This document shows positions 55,337-64,000 of a stretch of 64,000 bases of DNA, in pieces. This DNA is from Paramoeba atlantica (Eukaryota > Discosea). How positions within the stretch are numbered: position 1 is the first letter of the stretch; each line of letters starts with the position of its first letter. The position numbers were made by a program, and so were the translations under genes. The notes below the pieces were generated by a model. That model had not been told where the DNA came from, did not search any database, and saw only the letters and a program-made list of their open reading frames with translations. The stretch is from NCBI GenBank assembly GCA_977017575.1, contig CDRNVI010000003.1, forward strand, positions 186,001-250,000. Direction: 5' to 3'.

Positions 55337-55590
55337 TTGGTCTATCTTTCCATGCCTTTCACGGCATGTGTTGGGCTTGCTTGTCGGCGAAAGCTAACAA
55401 TAAGTAAGATTGGAACTTGGACCGAAAAGCAGTGCGTGGAGTGGCTACAAAATCATAAGTTGGTGACACAAAAGGTCATATGTTGCAGACGAAATCATAC
55501 GACTGACCACACTATGGAAATCAATGGTGAAAAATGGAAGTGCACGAAGTCTTGCAAAGGTATAGAAGGGATGTATGAGAAGGCGGGTCC
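55337..55590 (+). mobile_element. Merlin/ISXO2-type transposon N-terminal fragment, second copy
   Basis: Plus-strand frame with GLACRRKLTISKIGTWTEK, then QCVEWLQNHKLVTQKVICC and KWKCTKSCKG. It is the homologue of the 25.2-25.5 kb fragment and stops at the same place, just after the zinc ribbon. The following residues up to 55,714 are unrelated. No DDE domain nearby. Confidence 0.45.
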
Positions 55591-55859
55591 ACTATTGCCG
55601 GGAAGGGCGCAGCGAAGCTCTAAACAAACACTGAAGTACATACAGTCCAGCTCTTGGCTTCCCCAGGCTCCAGAGCGCAAAGAGAATTGCGCTTGCGTAT
55701 ACATACATGTATAGCATGTATAGCATTGCGCTTGCGTATGTATAGTGTCCACATTTTAGGCCTAAGTTTATTGATGACGCTTACATAAGGTGACCCCTTC
55801 CTTATGGTATCTCCACTTGGAGCGAGCTCTGGAGAGAGGTAAAGCGACGTGGCTTCACA

Positions 55860-56660
55860 TGTTCAATAACATGCCTAAGGAACATGTTGAAAAACTCAAA
55901 AGAAAAAATTGTACTCAGAACAGCTTTAAAGACCCCTTTCTTATCTAATAATCATAAGGAGCGCACAGTGCAATTTGCCACTGAAATGCTACAGTGGAGC
56001 GACGCTGCGCTGGAAAATATTATTTTCTGCGATGTAAAATTTTTTACGTGCAAAAGATCCACCCGACCCACGTACCTTTACCGAAAATCTGACCCCCCCA
56101 AAGAACAAACAGGGGAATTGGAACCCTATCATGGTGGAGAAGGTATTACGGTTTGGATGGGGGTGAGCTTAAAGCATGGGTTTGATTTACACGTTTTTCC
56201 TACCCATGATTCTCAAGGAAACAAAGTAACGGTAAAGGGACAATTTTTTTACCAAGCCATGAAAAAGAGGGGGGGGGTCTGTTCCAATATTTAAGGAGAC
56301 AATAGTGATGGACAATTGCCCGGCACATAATAAGGATCGTGCCGCTGCCCAAGAAAAGGGTTATTCTTGGCTCCAGCACAATCCCCCGATCTAAACCCCA
56401 TAGAGAATCTTTGGTCAATAATGGACGGGATAAAGGACCAAATTCAACCCAAAAATCAACAACAATTACTCTCCGCAATTCATGTTTCCTATGGTAAACT
56501 TAAGACAGAACAAAGATCTAAATTTGAGAATACGCTAAAACGCTTCAGAAAGCGTTGTAGAAAAGCACGGTGCACAGTGCGGATACTAAAAGGGGTTACT
56601 AACAATCTTCTTGGGGAAAAACGTTATTTTTTAACTTTTTTGCATCATTATTATGTGACA
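55860..56660 (+). mobile_element. Mariner-type transposase fragment
   Basis: A first frame (55,884-56,294) has ALENIIFCDVKFFTCKRSTR and GGEGITVWMGVSLKHGF, the region of the first catalytic Asp (here FCDVKFF). A second frame from 56,367 has SPDLNPIENLWSIMDGIKDQ with the third catalytic region. A frameshift separates them, and the N-terminal DNA-binding domain is incomplete. The copy is inactive. Confidence 0.75.
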
Positions 56661-56829
56661 ATTCGTGTTTTTGACCTATCCGGCATTTGTACTTCCACTT
56701 TGATACGTCATCCAGTTTTCCCGTCTTTCCTCCTATATCACCTTCCATTTCTAGAAGGGAAGATGCTAGATTCTAGAACGTTCCTGCTTTTTTCTAAATT
56801 TTTTAGAAAAAAATACGAAAAGTTTTAAA

Positions 56830-56920
56830 AAAATCGCCCCCCTTCGGGGGGGGGGCACACAAAAAACGAAGTATAAAGGGGGGGGCTGACCAGCGAAGTA
56901 TAAAGGGGGGTCACAGTATG
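56830..56920. repeat. G-tract boxes (TATAAAGGGGGG type)
   Basis: CGCCCCCCTTCGGGGGGGGGG is followed by two boxes GAAGTATAAAGGGGGG at about 56,866 and 56,897. They look like ends of short DNA elements inserted in series. Confidence 0.45.
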
Positions 56921-57978
56921 TTAAAAGCTACCAACACGAAGACGCACAACTCTATGAGAGCTCTCGAGTGCGCTATTATTTTCCAAAATTGAAAAGTTTT
57001 TACAAATTTTAGACCCCCCCTAGATGGAAGTTTTCACCCCTTCCGCACTTTAAACCTAAGTTGTCAGTTTAAATTTTTCAACATTGTTTGAGCAATTTTT
57101 GAACAGATCTATGAAAAAAGCGAAAAAATCGAATTTTGCTTCAGTTTAGCCGCCCCATACTATGGGGCCATAGTAACGCCAGAAGAGCTGGAAAAGATAA
57201 TGCTGAACGACACTGAAGAGCAACCCAACGAAAAAATTGTCAATTGTTTGGCCGCTCACGCACTTTTTTCAAGTGAATCGGGCAAACCAGGCAGCATCAT
57301 TTGCAATGGATCCTCGGTCAGCACAAAGGCGTCTTCGACGAAGTTTCCCACAGGGCGGAATCTTCAAAGCAGTCCCCGACAACTCGACGTGAAGATTATG
57401 ATGTTCATTCCTTCTGAAGTGCTTAGAAAGAGACAAAGTGTCATAAAAAGATCAAGACACAATGGGATTAAAAGAATGTGTAGTTCGCTTTGACAACCCA
57501 GAAGAGCTGCGTGTTAGATCAGTTAGAAACGTAGCGTGCAGTTTATTTGTGGGCTTCTTTTCGCGTCGCATAGGCAGATAAATTATGCAGATTTATTATG
57601 CCAATCGTCGGTATCAGACTGCGCTACGAATGTACAACTTTTTGCTTCTGAAATTCCTCAAGTTTCTTCCTGGATTGGTTACGCTAAAGAGTTATGAACT
57701 ACAGTATGTAGTTAGTTGGAAACTACATTTGATACCTAGTTATTTTAGAGCACATTCAATCATCAGTGCAATGGCCTATTCCACACTTATACGTGATGGG
57801 TTACTCTTTGACATACAGTGTATTCCTAGAAGCTGTATGGCATAGTGTATAATACACATCCAGAACAAATGGGTTCATTGTCGCAGTGGTCATCTGATAA
57901 AGTCACATCTATGCATTACTTTACAAACCAGTCTCAAGAAAAGCAAGCTGTTTCCTATTGTAATTCACTCAACTATAA

Positions 57979-58037
57979 ACCCTTTATATCAAAGGAAATC
58001 CTTTATATCAAAGGAAATCCTTTATATGAAAGGAAAT
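57979..58037. repeat. Tandem repeat, 19-bp unit, three copies
   Basis: Units of CTTTATATCAAAGGAAATC in tandem, the last with one change. Local slippage-type repeat. Confidence 0.7.
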
Positions 58038-58829
58038 GCCCACCCGGAGGCCTGTATCAGAAACCGTAATCAAACGCTATCGTGAGAACATGCGGAACAG
58101 AGTTCGTCGTGGACTCTCGCAATATGCAGTAGCGCCAACGGCTGAAAAAAGAACGTACTTCATTCGGCTAGAGCAATTACTCGAGGTACACGGCATTGCT
58201 AATATCACCGAAGAACCCTTCTTGGCCCTCTGCGTGAGCCTCTCCAGGTTCTATCGCCCAGGAACCTTGGGATCATTCCGTACTGCACTCGTATGGCGAC
58301 AGCTAGAAGACATGCCCGAGTCTAGTTGCTGGACGTTAGGGGCCTATTGTCTACACTTACCTCGGAAGGAGGCAACATGCCCCTCTCCCCTATGTTGGAG
58401 AAAAGACTAGCCCATAGGTTGATAGAACAGTCGGAAAAACACTTTAATTGGAATCCTCTTGTGTAAGCGTAGGTCCAACGGAGACACCAAAAGTTCACGA
58501 TGGGCCCCACTAGACATACCTTGACCGGGTACGGCGGGTACGTACCCGCCTGTACCCACCATATCGGGTACCGTACGAGCTATAAAAAAGAGCGGGGTTT
58601 ACAGCGTAGCACGAGAGGTAGCCACCTAATTTCTTCCGCATATTTGTTTCCTCTTTCAAGATATGTCAAGTACTACAGAATACACATACAGAATTGTATG
58701 TAAGTCAAGTAGACACAAAAGGTACTGACTCCGTGATACATCTTTATGTCTTTACGTTTCCTGTGAATGAACATTTTTTTGTTTAATTGCTGTGGATCAA
58801 TTATTTCATAAGCATTTCATATTTAAAAT

Positions 58830-59044
58830 TACTGTCCCGCCCCGTTTAAGCGCACCTCATTTTCCGCGAAAAGTGCGCTTAAACGAGGGGTCTGAATCAC
58901 TACGTAGAAGAAGAAGAAGAAGAATCACTACGTAAAAAAAGAATTGGCGCCGCTTCGCGGCGCCGGGCTCTTTCCTTCAACTCTTTGTGCGCTTAAACGG
59001 GGGAGTCTGACCGGGTGCGCTTAAGGGGAGGGGGGGACTTTATA
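58830..59044. repeat. Short G/C-tract inverted-repeat element (MITE-like)
   Basis: Left end TACTGTCCCGCCCCGTTTAA GCGCACCT; right end, inverted, AGTCCCCCCCTCCCCTTAAG CGCACCC. Internal copies of TGCGCTTAAACG lie near 58,875 and 58,988. A perfect hairpin GGCGCCGCTTCGCGGCGCC is at 58,946-58,964 and recurs at 60,349-60,369. Confidence 0.55.
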
Positions 59045-59689
59045 TTATACAGGGGGGATCAGCTAATGCTGGGGGGTCTAAAAATTGCAAAGCTTGGCCA
59101 ATTTTGGAAAATAATAGCGCATTCGAGAGCTCTCACACAGCCTTCTGTGGAGGATATGTCGTTGTGCATAAAATCAACAGTTTTATAAAATGGTGTACCT
59201 GGTTGGGTACCATAATGCATGTATCGGCTCTCCACGTGAATAAAAAGTGTATAATGAAGTGAATAAGAAGCAATTCTGATTAAAACGAGCTAGAAATCTT
59301 GTTACTGCTTCCTTTTTTCAGTACGCAACGCCGCCGGATTGCAAAGCGGGTTCGAGCCTCCATGCCAAACGATTCCTCGCAACACGTCGATGCCGGGAGT
59401 AACCTGCCTCTCGAACGGGGCAGAAGAGCTAAGAGAAATTCAGAAGAGGAAGCACCCTACGATTTATGAAGCTGCAAAGCATAATACAGACCCATGTACA
59501 TGTACATAGTTTTCATTGATATATTTATTTATTTCCCAATGAAATAGTAGTAGGTGAAGGATGTACGTTCGAGTCTCGCTGCAAAACAAAAAATCATTAT
59601 CTTGAGCACAGAAGGAAGTGCATTATGAAAGGTGAAAATTAGGAAAACGTTAGAGGGGACCTTTGTCAAGTAGAACGGTTTACGAAAAA

Positions 59690-60010
59690 GGTACTTCCTT
59701 GTCTACAAAGCCTTACGAACCTTTCTAGAACTCGATTCCTTTGGCTCATTAAAAAAATGGAGCAATTGCGACCAGCTGTTGACTCTCAGATGCTCGAGAA
59801 ACATCTCCCAAAAAGTTTGTCAACGATGACAGCCGAGCCATCGTTGACGAAATATGGGCAAAGCTATGCATTGAAATTGACTCGTGCGCATTTTTTGGCA
59901 TCGCGGTGGATGCAGGCATTGAATCCTCTAGTCTAGAGGATTTTCTAGGGGCCCTACCCGAGAGACAGGAGGCCGTATTGTCACCCAACGTCCAAGAGGA
60001 CCAGTAACCC
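59690..60010 (+). pseudogene. Degenerate coding-like segment of unknown family
   Basis: Plus-strand DNA with protein-like composition in more than one frame, including DSRAIVDEIWAKLCIEIDS and EDFLGALPERQEAVLSPN before a stop near 60,006. No family was recognised and no intact gene is present. It may be a remnant carried by the surrounding repeats. Confidence 0.3.
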
Positions 60011-60656
60011 GCTGTTCATTCGAGGTAGTTCCCGTGTCCGATGAATGGGGCTCTGAGGGAAGGTTACTATTTCCAGGAAGGGGAGAGATGAAGGGACATC
60101 ACCGGGAGCATTAACGTTTTCCGGAAGAGAGAAAGATGAATGGAAGTCAACTGAGGGGTTACCATTTTCCGGTAGGAAAAGAAATGAAAGGGATTGGCTG
60201 GACGGGTTAGTCATCATACCAGCCCGCAATCGGCTCCTACCTCGGAGAACCATCAGTTCAAAAGAGTAAAAAATGAGTCAAATACTGTGTAACAAGATGA
60301 AATAAGGTACTCGTGGGCCGTATATCACATTACACTAGAAAAAAAAAAGCGGCGCCGCTTCGCGGCGCCTCGTGCCCAAGGCTCTGTCAAAAAGGACAAT
60401 TAAATAGGGGGGGTAGAGGGGTGACAATTAAGTAGGGGGGGGACACTACCTGCAATCTTGGCAGTCACTGGAGGTCAGAGGAGTCCACATCCGACTTTCA
60501 GAAAAGCTGTTTTACCGACTCTCGGTTTCAAAAGGGGCAGAGAGCGTTTTTATTCTCCGAAAACAAAGGAAGAAACTATCTAAATTACAGCTTTACGAAT
60601 TTTCTCTGTACATTTTCTCTTTATGTGAAATAGTTACTCATATAGCATACGATGCA
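60011..60656. other. Repeat-rich spacer
   Basis: Holds an imperfect tandem of about 50 bases (TTTCCGGAAG/TTTCCGGTAGG units, 60,060-60,200), the GCGGCGCCGCTTCGCGGCGCC hairpin at 60,349-60,369 and a direct repeat GACAATTAARTAGGGGGGG near 60,396 and 60,432. No gene. Confidence 0.5.
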
Positions 60657-61859
60657 CTAATTCGGAGTGTGCCTTGCTGGCGCACCCCACCGTGAGCCTG
60701 CGGCACAGGTACGGGGGTCATTATCCTTGGAGGCCCACATAGTGCTCTTGTCTTGAGTCGCCGAATTCCCCATTCGACCCTTGGCCCGGGGGAACATTTC
60801 CGTTACCCCATCCGTCATATTGAGCGCTGCAGCGCGACGATACCGACGGTTGGAGACGAACGGCGGAGTCGCTACCTCGGTGTTATCAACAGACCAGTCA
60901 AACTGCACTGTGTGCTGAGAGCGCTCTTCCGGAGTCTCCCCGAACCACTGATAGTCAACTCGGATGTAGTGGTTTTGGTTCGGGCGCTCATTGTACACAC
61001 GCCAGGCTTCCGTCACGTCGCGTATCCCGTTTCCGAGAAAATGTGTCGCTGCAATGACTTCACGCAACAAATCCCTTTTGGTGTACGGACCAGTGTGCTG
61101 ATATTGATGCAAAGGAAATTTCCCTTCGGGATGCCCCTTCGCGGCATTCGTGCTGATTAGATGCAAATTTTCGTTTTCTAAGCCGCCGTAGGAAAATTCG
61201 CTCGGCACTTGGGATTCTGATTTTATACCAGACTCTGGAGGATTATTCCCTTGTCCATTTTTTCCTTGTGTATCGTGATCCTCCTTATATCCAGAACCTT
61301 CCGAAGAAGCTTTTTCATGGAACTCATGTGGTCGCGATTCTCCATAGATCGGGAATATGAACTGACGCTCGTCAAGACAATTAATGACCAAGTAGGGAAG
61401 ATCACCGTATTCAAGCAGCATTTCAGTTTCCACGTAGCACTGAGCATTATGAAATGTGATAGGAATCATGCATTCTCGTGCAAACTGCCTAGCTAACTCA
61501 ATTCTCCGCTTACCACGTGGCGTCAGAGAATGTTGAAAATAATAACAATAAATCGACTTCGTAAATGGATGTACGTGGCACTCGTTTTCCAATAACACGG
61601 CATACGGCCATACGATTTCTGTCGCTTCATTACCGAAAAGCTTTTTGGCTTTCGGAAGGTGCTTCCATGTATCAAGATCTTTCCATTCGGCAATACTTTG
61701 AAGTTGAGTTTTTTTCATAAATTTCCATTGTTCGATTTCTTTTTCACTTATTTGACGACGACCAGGCCCGCGATGCAGTCCCCGAGGTTTCCGTGGAGTA
61801 GAAACGGGTGAGTTTTCGGTTAGCTGCTCTAGATTGCGAAATATTGAAGCACGACGCAT
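60657..61859 (-). CDS. Unknown basic protein, possible mitoribosomal protein
   Basis: A 400-residue protein beginning MRRASIFRNLEQL, with no acidic residue in the first ten and then a basic stretch (PRKPRGLHRGPGRRQ), compatible with a mitochondrial presequence. The part around 110-180 (RIELARQFARECMIPITFHN, AQCYVETEMLLEYGDLPYLV) resembles by pattern the thioredoxin-like L51/S25/CI-B8 fold of mitochondrial ribosomal proteins, where a helix is followed by a strand and a cis-Pro-like LP turn. This is weak. A Gly/Glu/Ser-rich linker (about 195-255) and a basic tail follow. It is the last minus-strand host gene in the window. Confidence 0.55.
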   Translation of the reverse strand: MRRASIFRNLEQLTENSPVSTPRKPRGLHRGPGRRQISEKEIEQWKFMKKTQLQSIAEWKDLDTWKHLPKAKKLFGNEATEIVWPYAVLLENECHVHPFTKSIYCYYFQHSLTPRGKRRIELARQFARECMIPITFHNAQCYVETEMLLEYGDLPYLVINCLDERQFIFPIYGESRPHEFHEKASSEGSGYKEDHDTQGKNGQGNNPPESGIKSESQVPSEFSYGGLENENLHLISTNAAKGHPEGKFPLHQYQHTGPYTKRDLLREVIAATHFLGNGIRDVTEAWRVYNERPNQNHYIRVDYQWFGETPEERSQHTVQFDWSVDNTEVATPPFVSNRRYRRAAALNMTDGVTEMFPRAKGRMGNSATQDKSTMWASKDNDPRTCAAGSRWGAPARHTPN

Positions 61860-62989
61860 TTATCTAAAAAATTAAAAAAACGATTTATCTTTTTAATAAC
61901 TTAAGGAACCTTATTTCTAACTCAATAAATGTATTTCGTGATGTAGATGTGTACATTACAATTTTGATTGTAGAAGAACCACAAATAACCAACACCAAAA
62001 GTTAAAACAAAACGTAATTTAATTTTCATGGTTCTCGCGAACATCAAAACCAAACCCCTTTTAAAAAACCGGTCAAAGGGAACCGGTTTTGCGTCAAAAA
62101 ACTATATAAAAAATTGCCAAGAAGTTTTACTTTTTCTTCTTTTCTCATCACTAATGGAATGTTCTATTTTATTCATGGCTCAAAGCTTTTAGCACACTCT
62201 ACACTTTGGTATACAAGCTTGTGGTCCAATAGCCATTGAATAATGTCCCTTTCGCTTATCGCTGCTAAAACTGTGTATGACCAGTTGTCGGTACAAGAAA
62301 AATCAGTGCAATGCCGACAATTTATGTCCAAAGTAGCCAAAAAGGTGGAAAAGTATCAGAAAAACTGATGTATTATCTTCAAAATTGTTCTTTAGAATAA
62401 TTATGACTCTTTTTCGAAAGTTTTTATCTTTTGGCGCAAAACCGATTCCCTTACACCAAAAAACCGTATTAATAAAGCTTTTTTCTGTTGACCCCTGAAC
62501 CCCACGACCGCTAAAGTTTTGGATAAATAATATTTGTACTGTACCCCCCCGTTTATAATAGCCTCGCTTTTGCCCAAATGAACCTATAAAGGGGGGAGGG
62601 CGATTAAAAGTCGGCACAGAAATCGCCCTACATTTGGGAGCGAGGAACCAGGAATTATTTAATCGCTAAGTGGGCCCCTGCGCTCTGCCAAAGTAAAATG
62701 TCCAGCACGAACCCGCGCCACACCTCGAAGAACCATGTGAAAATAAATATCAAAATATTTAAGATGGTGGAAGAAAATTAAAAAAATCTTCCGCGGGGAG
62801 AGGTCGAGGCTATTAAACCCCTCCGCATCAAAAAGGCACCCACCCTTATTTTTCGCATGAGGGGGGCTAGGGGGGTTATCGCACCAGTTTATCGTGCAAA
62901 ATTTTGAGATCTGTACGTTCCCGTTGTCTTTAGGTCATTTCGAAAAATAAAAAAAAGTTGAATTTGTTTCTATTTTTTTTTCACTTTTC
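61860..62989. other. AT-rich intergenic with mariner-like end sequences
   Basis: About 1.1 kb without a gene. Near 62,535-62,600 lies GTACTGTACCCCCCCGTTTATAA and, inverted, CTATAAAGGGGGGAGGG, another short G-tract element. The stretch just left of 62,990 is probably the 5' end of the mariner element there. Confidence 0.45.
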
Positions 62990-64000
62990 ATGCCAAAAAA
63001 TATGTATCGACTCCCCAGGGGTGGTCTTACAGAAAGTGGAAAAGTGTTATTACGCATGAGGCTTGGCCAAGGGGTTGCGATAAGGCAACTAGCCTGCGAG
63101 TTTAATGTCAATGTGAAGCATATTCGAAAATATTTGAAAAAAATATCGCCGGAAAATATTTATTCTCTGAGCCCTGAAATAAAAAAAAGAGTCAAAAAAC
63201 GGAGAAGCCTCGTTAAAGATACTATTGAACCTTTAGACCGAGCGGGGGTTCCCATAAATGGGTCTGCTCGCAAGATTCGCGGTAAATTGAAGAGAAAGGG
63301 TATAAATGAATCTTCAGACACCGTTAATAGAGATATACTTTCCCTTGGCTACACATATGAGTCACGGCCTTTATCTCAAGGACTGACAGAGGTGCAGAAA
63401 AACAAAAGGGTGTTGTTTGCTAAAAATTGGGAAAAGTTAAAGTGGGACACCTCTCTTTTAGTTTTCACTGATGAGAAAATATTTGATACGAATGATCATC
63501 GATCAAAAATGTGGGTAGCTCCCGGCCAAAAGCCTGTGAAGCGGCAAAGAGTGCATTGGGCACCCAAATGTCATGTGTGGGGAGTCGTGGGAGTAGGCTA
63601 TAGACACCTTGTTATTCTCCCCACCAACTCAATTACATGTGTTTCGTACATTAAAACATTAAAAAAAGTATCATTCCCCTCAAAATGTATTTTTCAGCAA
63701 GATGGGGCAACACCTCACACTGCGAAGGAAACAAAAGCGTACCTTGAGAACAGCAAAATGAAATTATTGAAAAATTGGCCGCCCAACTAACCCGATCCCC
63801 CACCAATAGAAAACGTGTGGAGCATGGTACAAAATCTTGTAGATGAATACAATCCTGCAAATAAAGAAGATCTCATAAAAAGCGTACGTAAAGCTTGGCG
63901 TAAATTTCCTCAAGATTATATTGATGATTCGGTTTTGAGCATCGATGCTCGCCTCAAAGCTTGTGTGGCGAGTAACGGAGAAAAGGTGACAAAATGGTAA
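62990..64000 (+). mobile_element. Mariner/Tc1-type transposase, nearly complete, one in-frame stop
   Basis: A plus-strand reading frame of 336 codons to the TAA at the very end of the window. N-terminal helix-turn-helix (LRMRLGQGVAIRQLACEFNV), then a second basic segment, then the DDE domain: LLVFTDEKIFDTND (first Asp), CHVWGVVGVGYRHLVIL, KCIFQQDGATPHTAKET (second Asp) and WPPN-stop-PDPPPIENVW (third acidic region, family WPPNSPDLNPIENLW). The stop (TAA at 63,788-63,790) replaces the usual Ser and is the only obvious lesion, so the copy died recently or is read through. It is a relative of, but not identical in sequence to, the fragments at 43.2 and 55.9 kb. Confidence 0.9.

Larger units (their letters stand above)
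56956..59134. mobile_element. 2.2-kb element bounded by inverted repeats
   Basis: GAGAGCTCTCGAGTGCGC plus the next 17 bases (56,956-56,990) are inverted at 59,100-59,134 with one difference in 35 bases. The similarity extends inward to an AGACCCCCCC / GGGGGGTCT pair. Inside are weak plus-strand frames at 57,200-57,493 and 58,036-58,410. The second (RYRENMRNRVRRGLSQYAVA, then FLALCVSLSRFYRPGTLGSF) is helical and basic and could be the start of a recombinase-like protein, but I cannot assign it. The right end contains another short element (58.83-59.04 kb). Confidence 0.5.

Noticed and set aside
59330-59600. tRNA T-arm-like strings GGGTTCGAGCCTCC and CGTTCGAGTCTCG
   Set aside because: No acceptor stem, D-arm or anticodon arm could be paired at the right distance; treated as chance or very old remnants.
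1-64000. CRISPR arrays, bacterial operons or riboswitches
   Set aside because: No regularly spaced identical repeats with unique spacers and no Shine-Dalgarno-type organisation; the gene content is eukaryotic.

Overview
The window looks like nuclear DNA of a kinetoplastid (Euglenozoa). Three things support this. First, every confident host gene (about 27) lies on the minus strand across about 62 kb without an evident intron, which is the layout of a kinetoplastid polycistronic unit. Second, there is a J-binding protein / thymine hydroxylase (JBP1), an enzyme of base J synthesis that is typical of Euglenozoa. Third, dispersed repeats carry a sequence almost identical to the 3' half of a kinetoplastid spliced leader. 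The species cannot be fixed from sequence alone; a Perkinsela-like, prokinetoplastid or bodonid lineage is possible.

Layout, left to right. 1-7.3 kb: 5' part of the branched-chain keto-acid dehydrogenase E1 beta gene, a tandem pair of DUF1761 membrane proteins, a ZNF451-type PIN-like protein, an ER-resident MANF-like SAP protein ending in HDEL, and a HIRIP3-like acidic chaperone. 7.4-11.7 kb: the GPI genes PIG-T and PIG-L on either side of a leucine-rich repeat (LRR) gene. 11.9-23.3 kb: unknown, probably mitochondrial proteins, an actin-related protein, an LRR gene, an AP endonuclease and GINS subunit PSF3. 24-33 kb: an LRR gene, a 981-residue unknown, an RsmI-type methyltransferase and JBP1. 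33.4-50.5 kb: five intact LRR genes and one shattered LRR paralogue, mixed with an acyl-protein thioesterase, a small TPR-like protein, SUA5, an FtsJ-type methyltransferase and many repeats. 50.6-54.3 kb: PARN deadenylase and a membrane protein. 54.3-60.6 kb: gene-poor, with Merlin- and mariner-type fragments and inverted-repeat elements. 60.7-61.9 kb: a possible mitoribosomal protein. 63-64 kb: an almost complete mariner-type transposase on the plus strand.

Two features stand out. A dispersed LRR protein family (eight intact genes, one broken) shares a C-x-W-x-G-V-x-C-like N-terminal cap and repeats of the form LPxxLxxLxLxxNxFxG. It resembles the GP46/PSA and plant LRRNT designs, and two GPI-anchor genes flank one member. 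A repeat family of about 0.37-0.53 kb starts with the 3' half of a spliced leader, continues with a pyrimidine spacer, and carries a strong hairpin with a compensatory base change between copies. Two of its copies interrupt the broken LRR gene.

A third pattern is regional. At least five GC-rich islands (centres near 12.6, 22.9, 29.6, 49.9 and 53.2 kb) switch from C-rich to G-rich on the plus strand, left to right. The bias extends into intergenic DNA and distorts the encoded proteins: Pro/Thr/His-rich N-terminal parts and Gly/Arg/Glu-rich C-terminal parts.

All family assignments come from reading motifs by eye. No database search was run.
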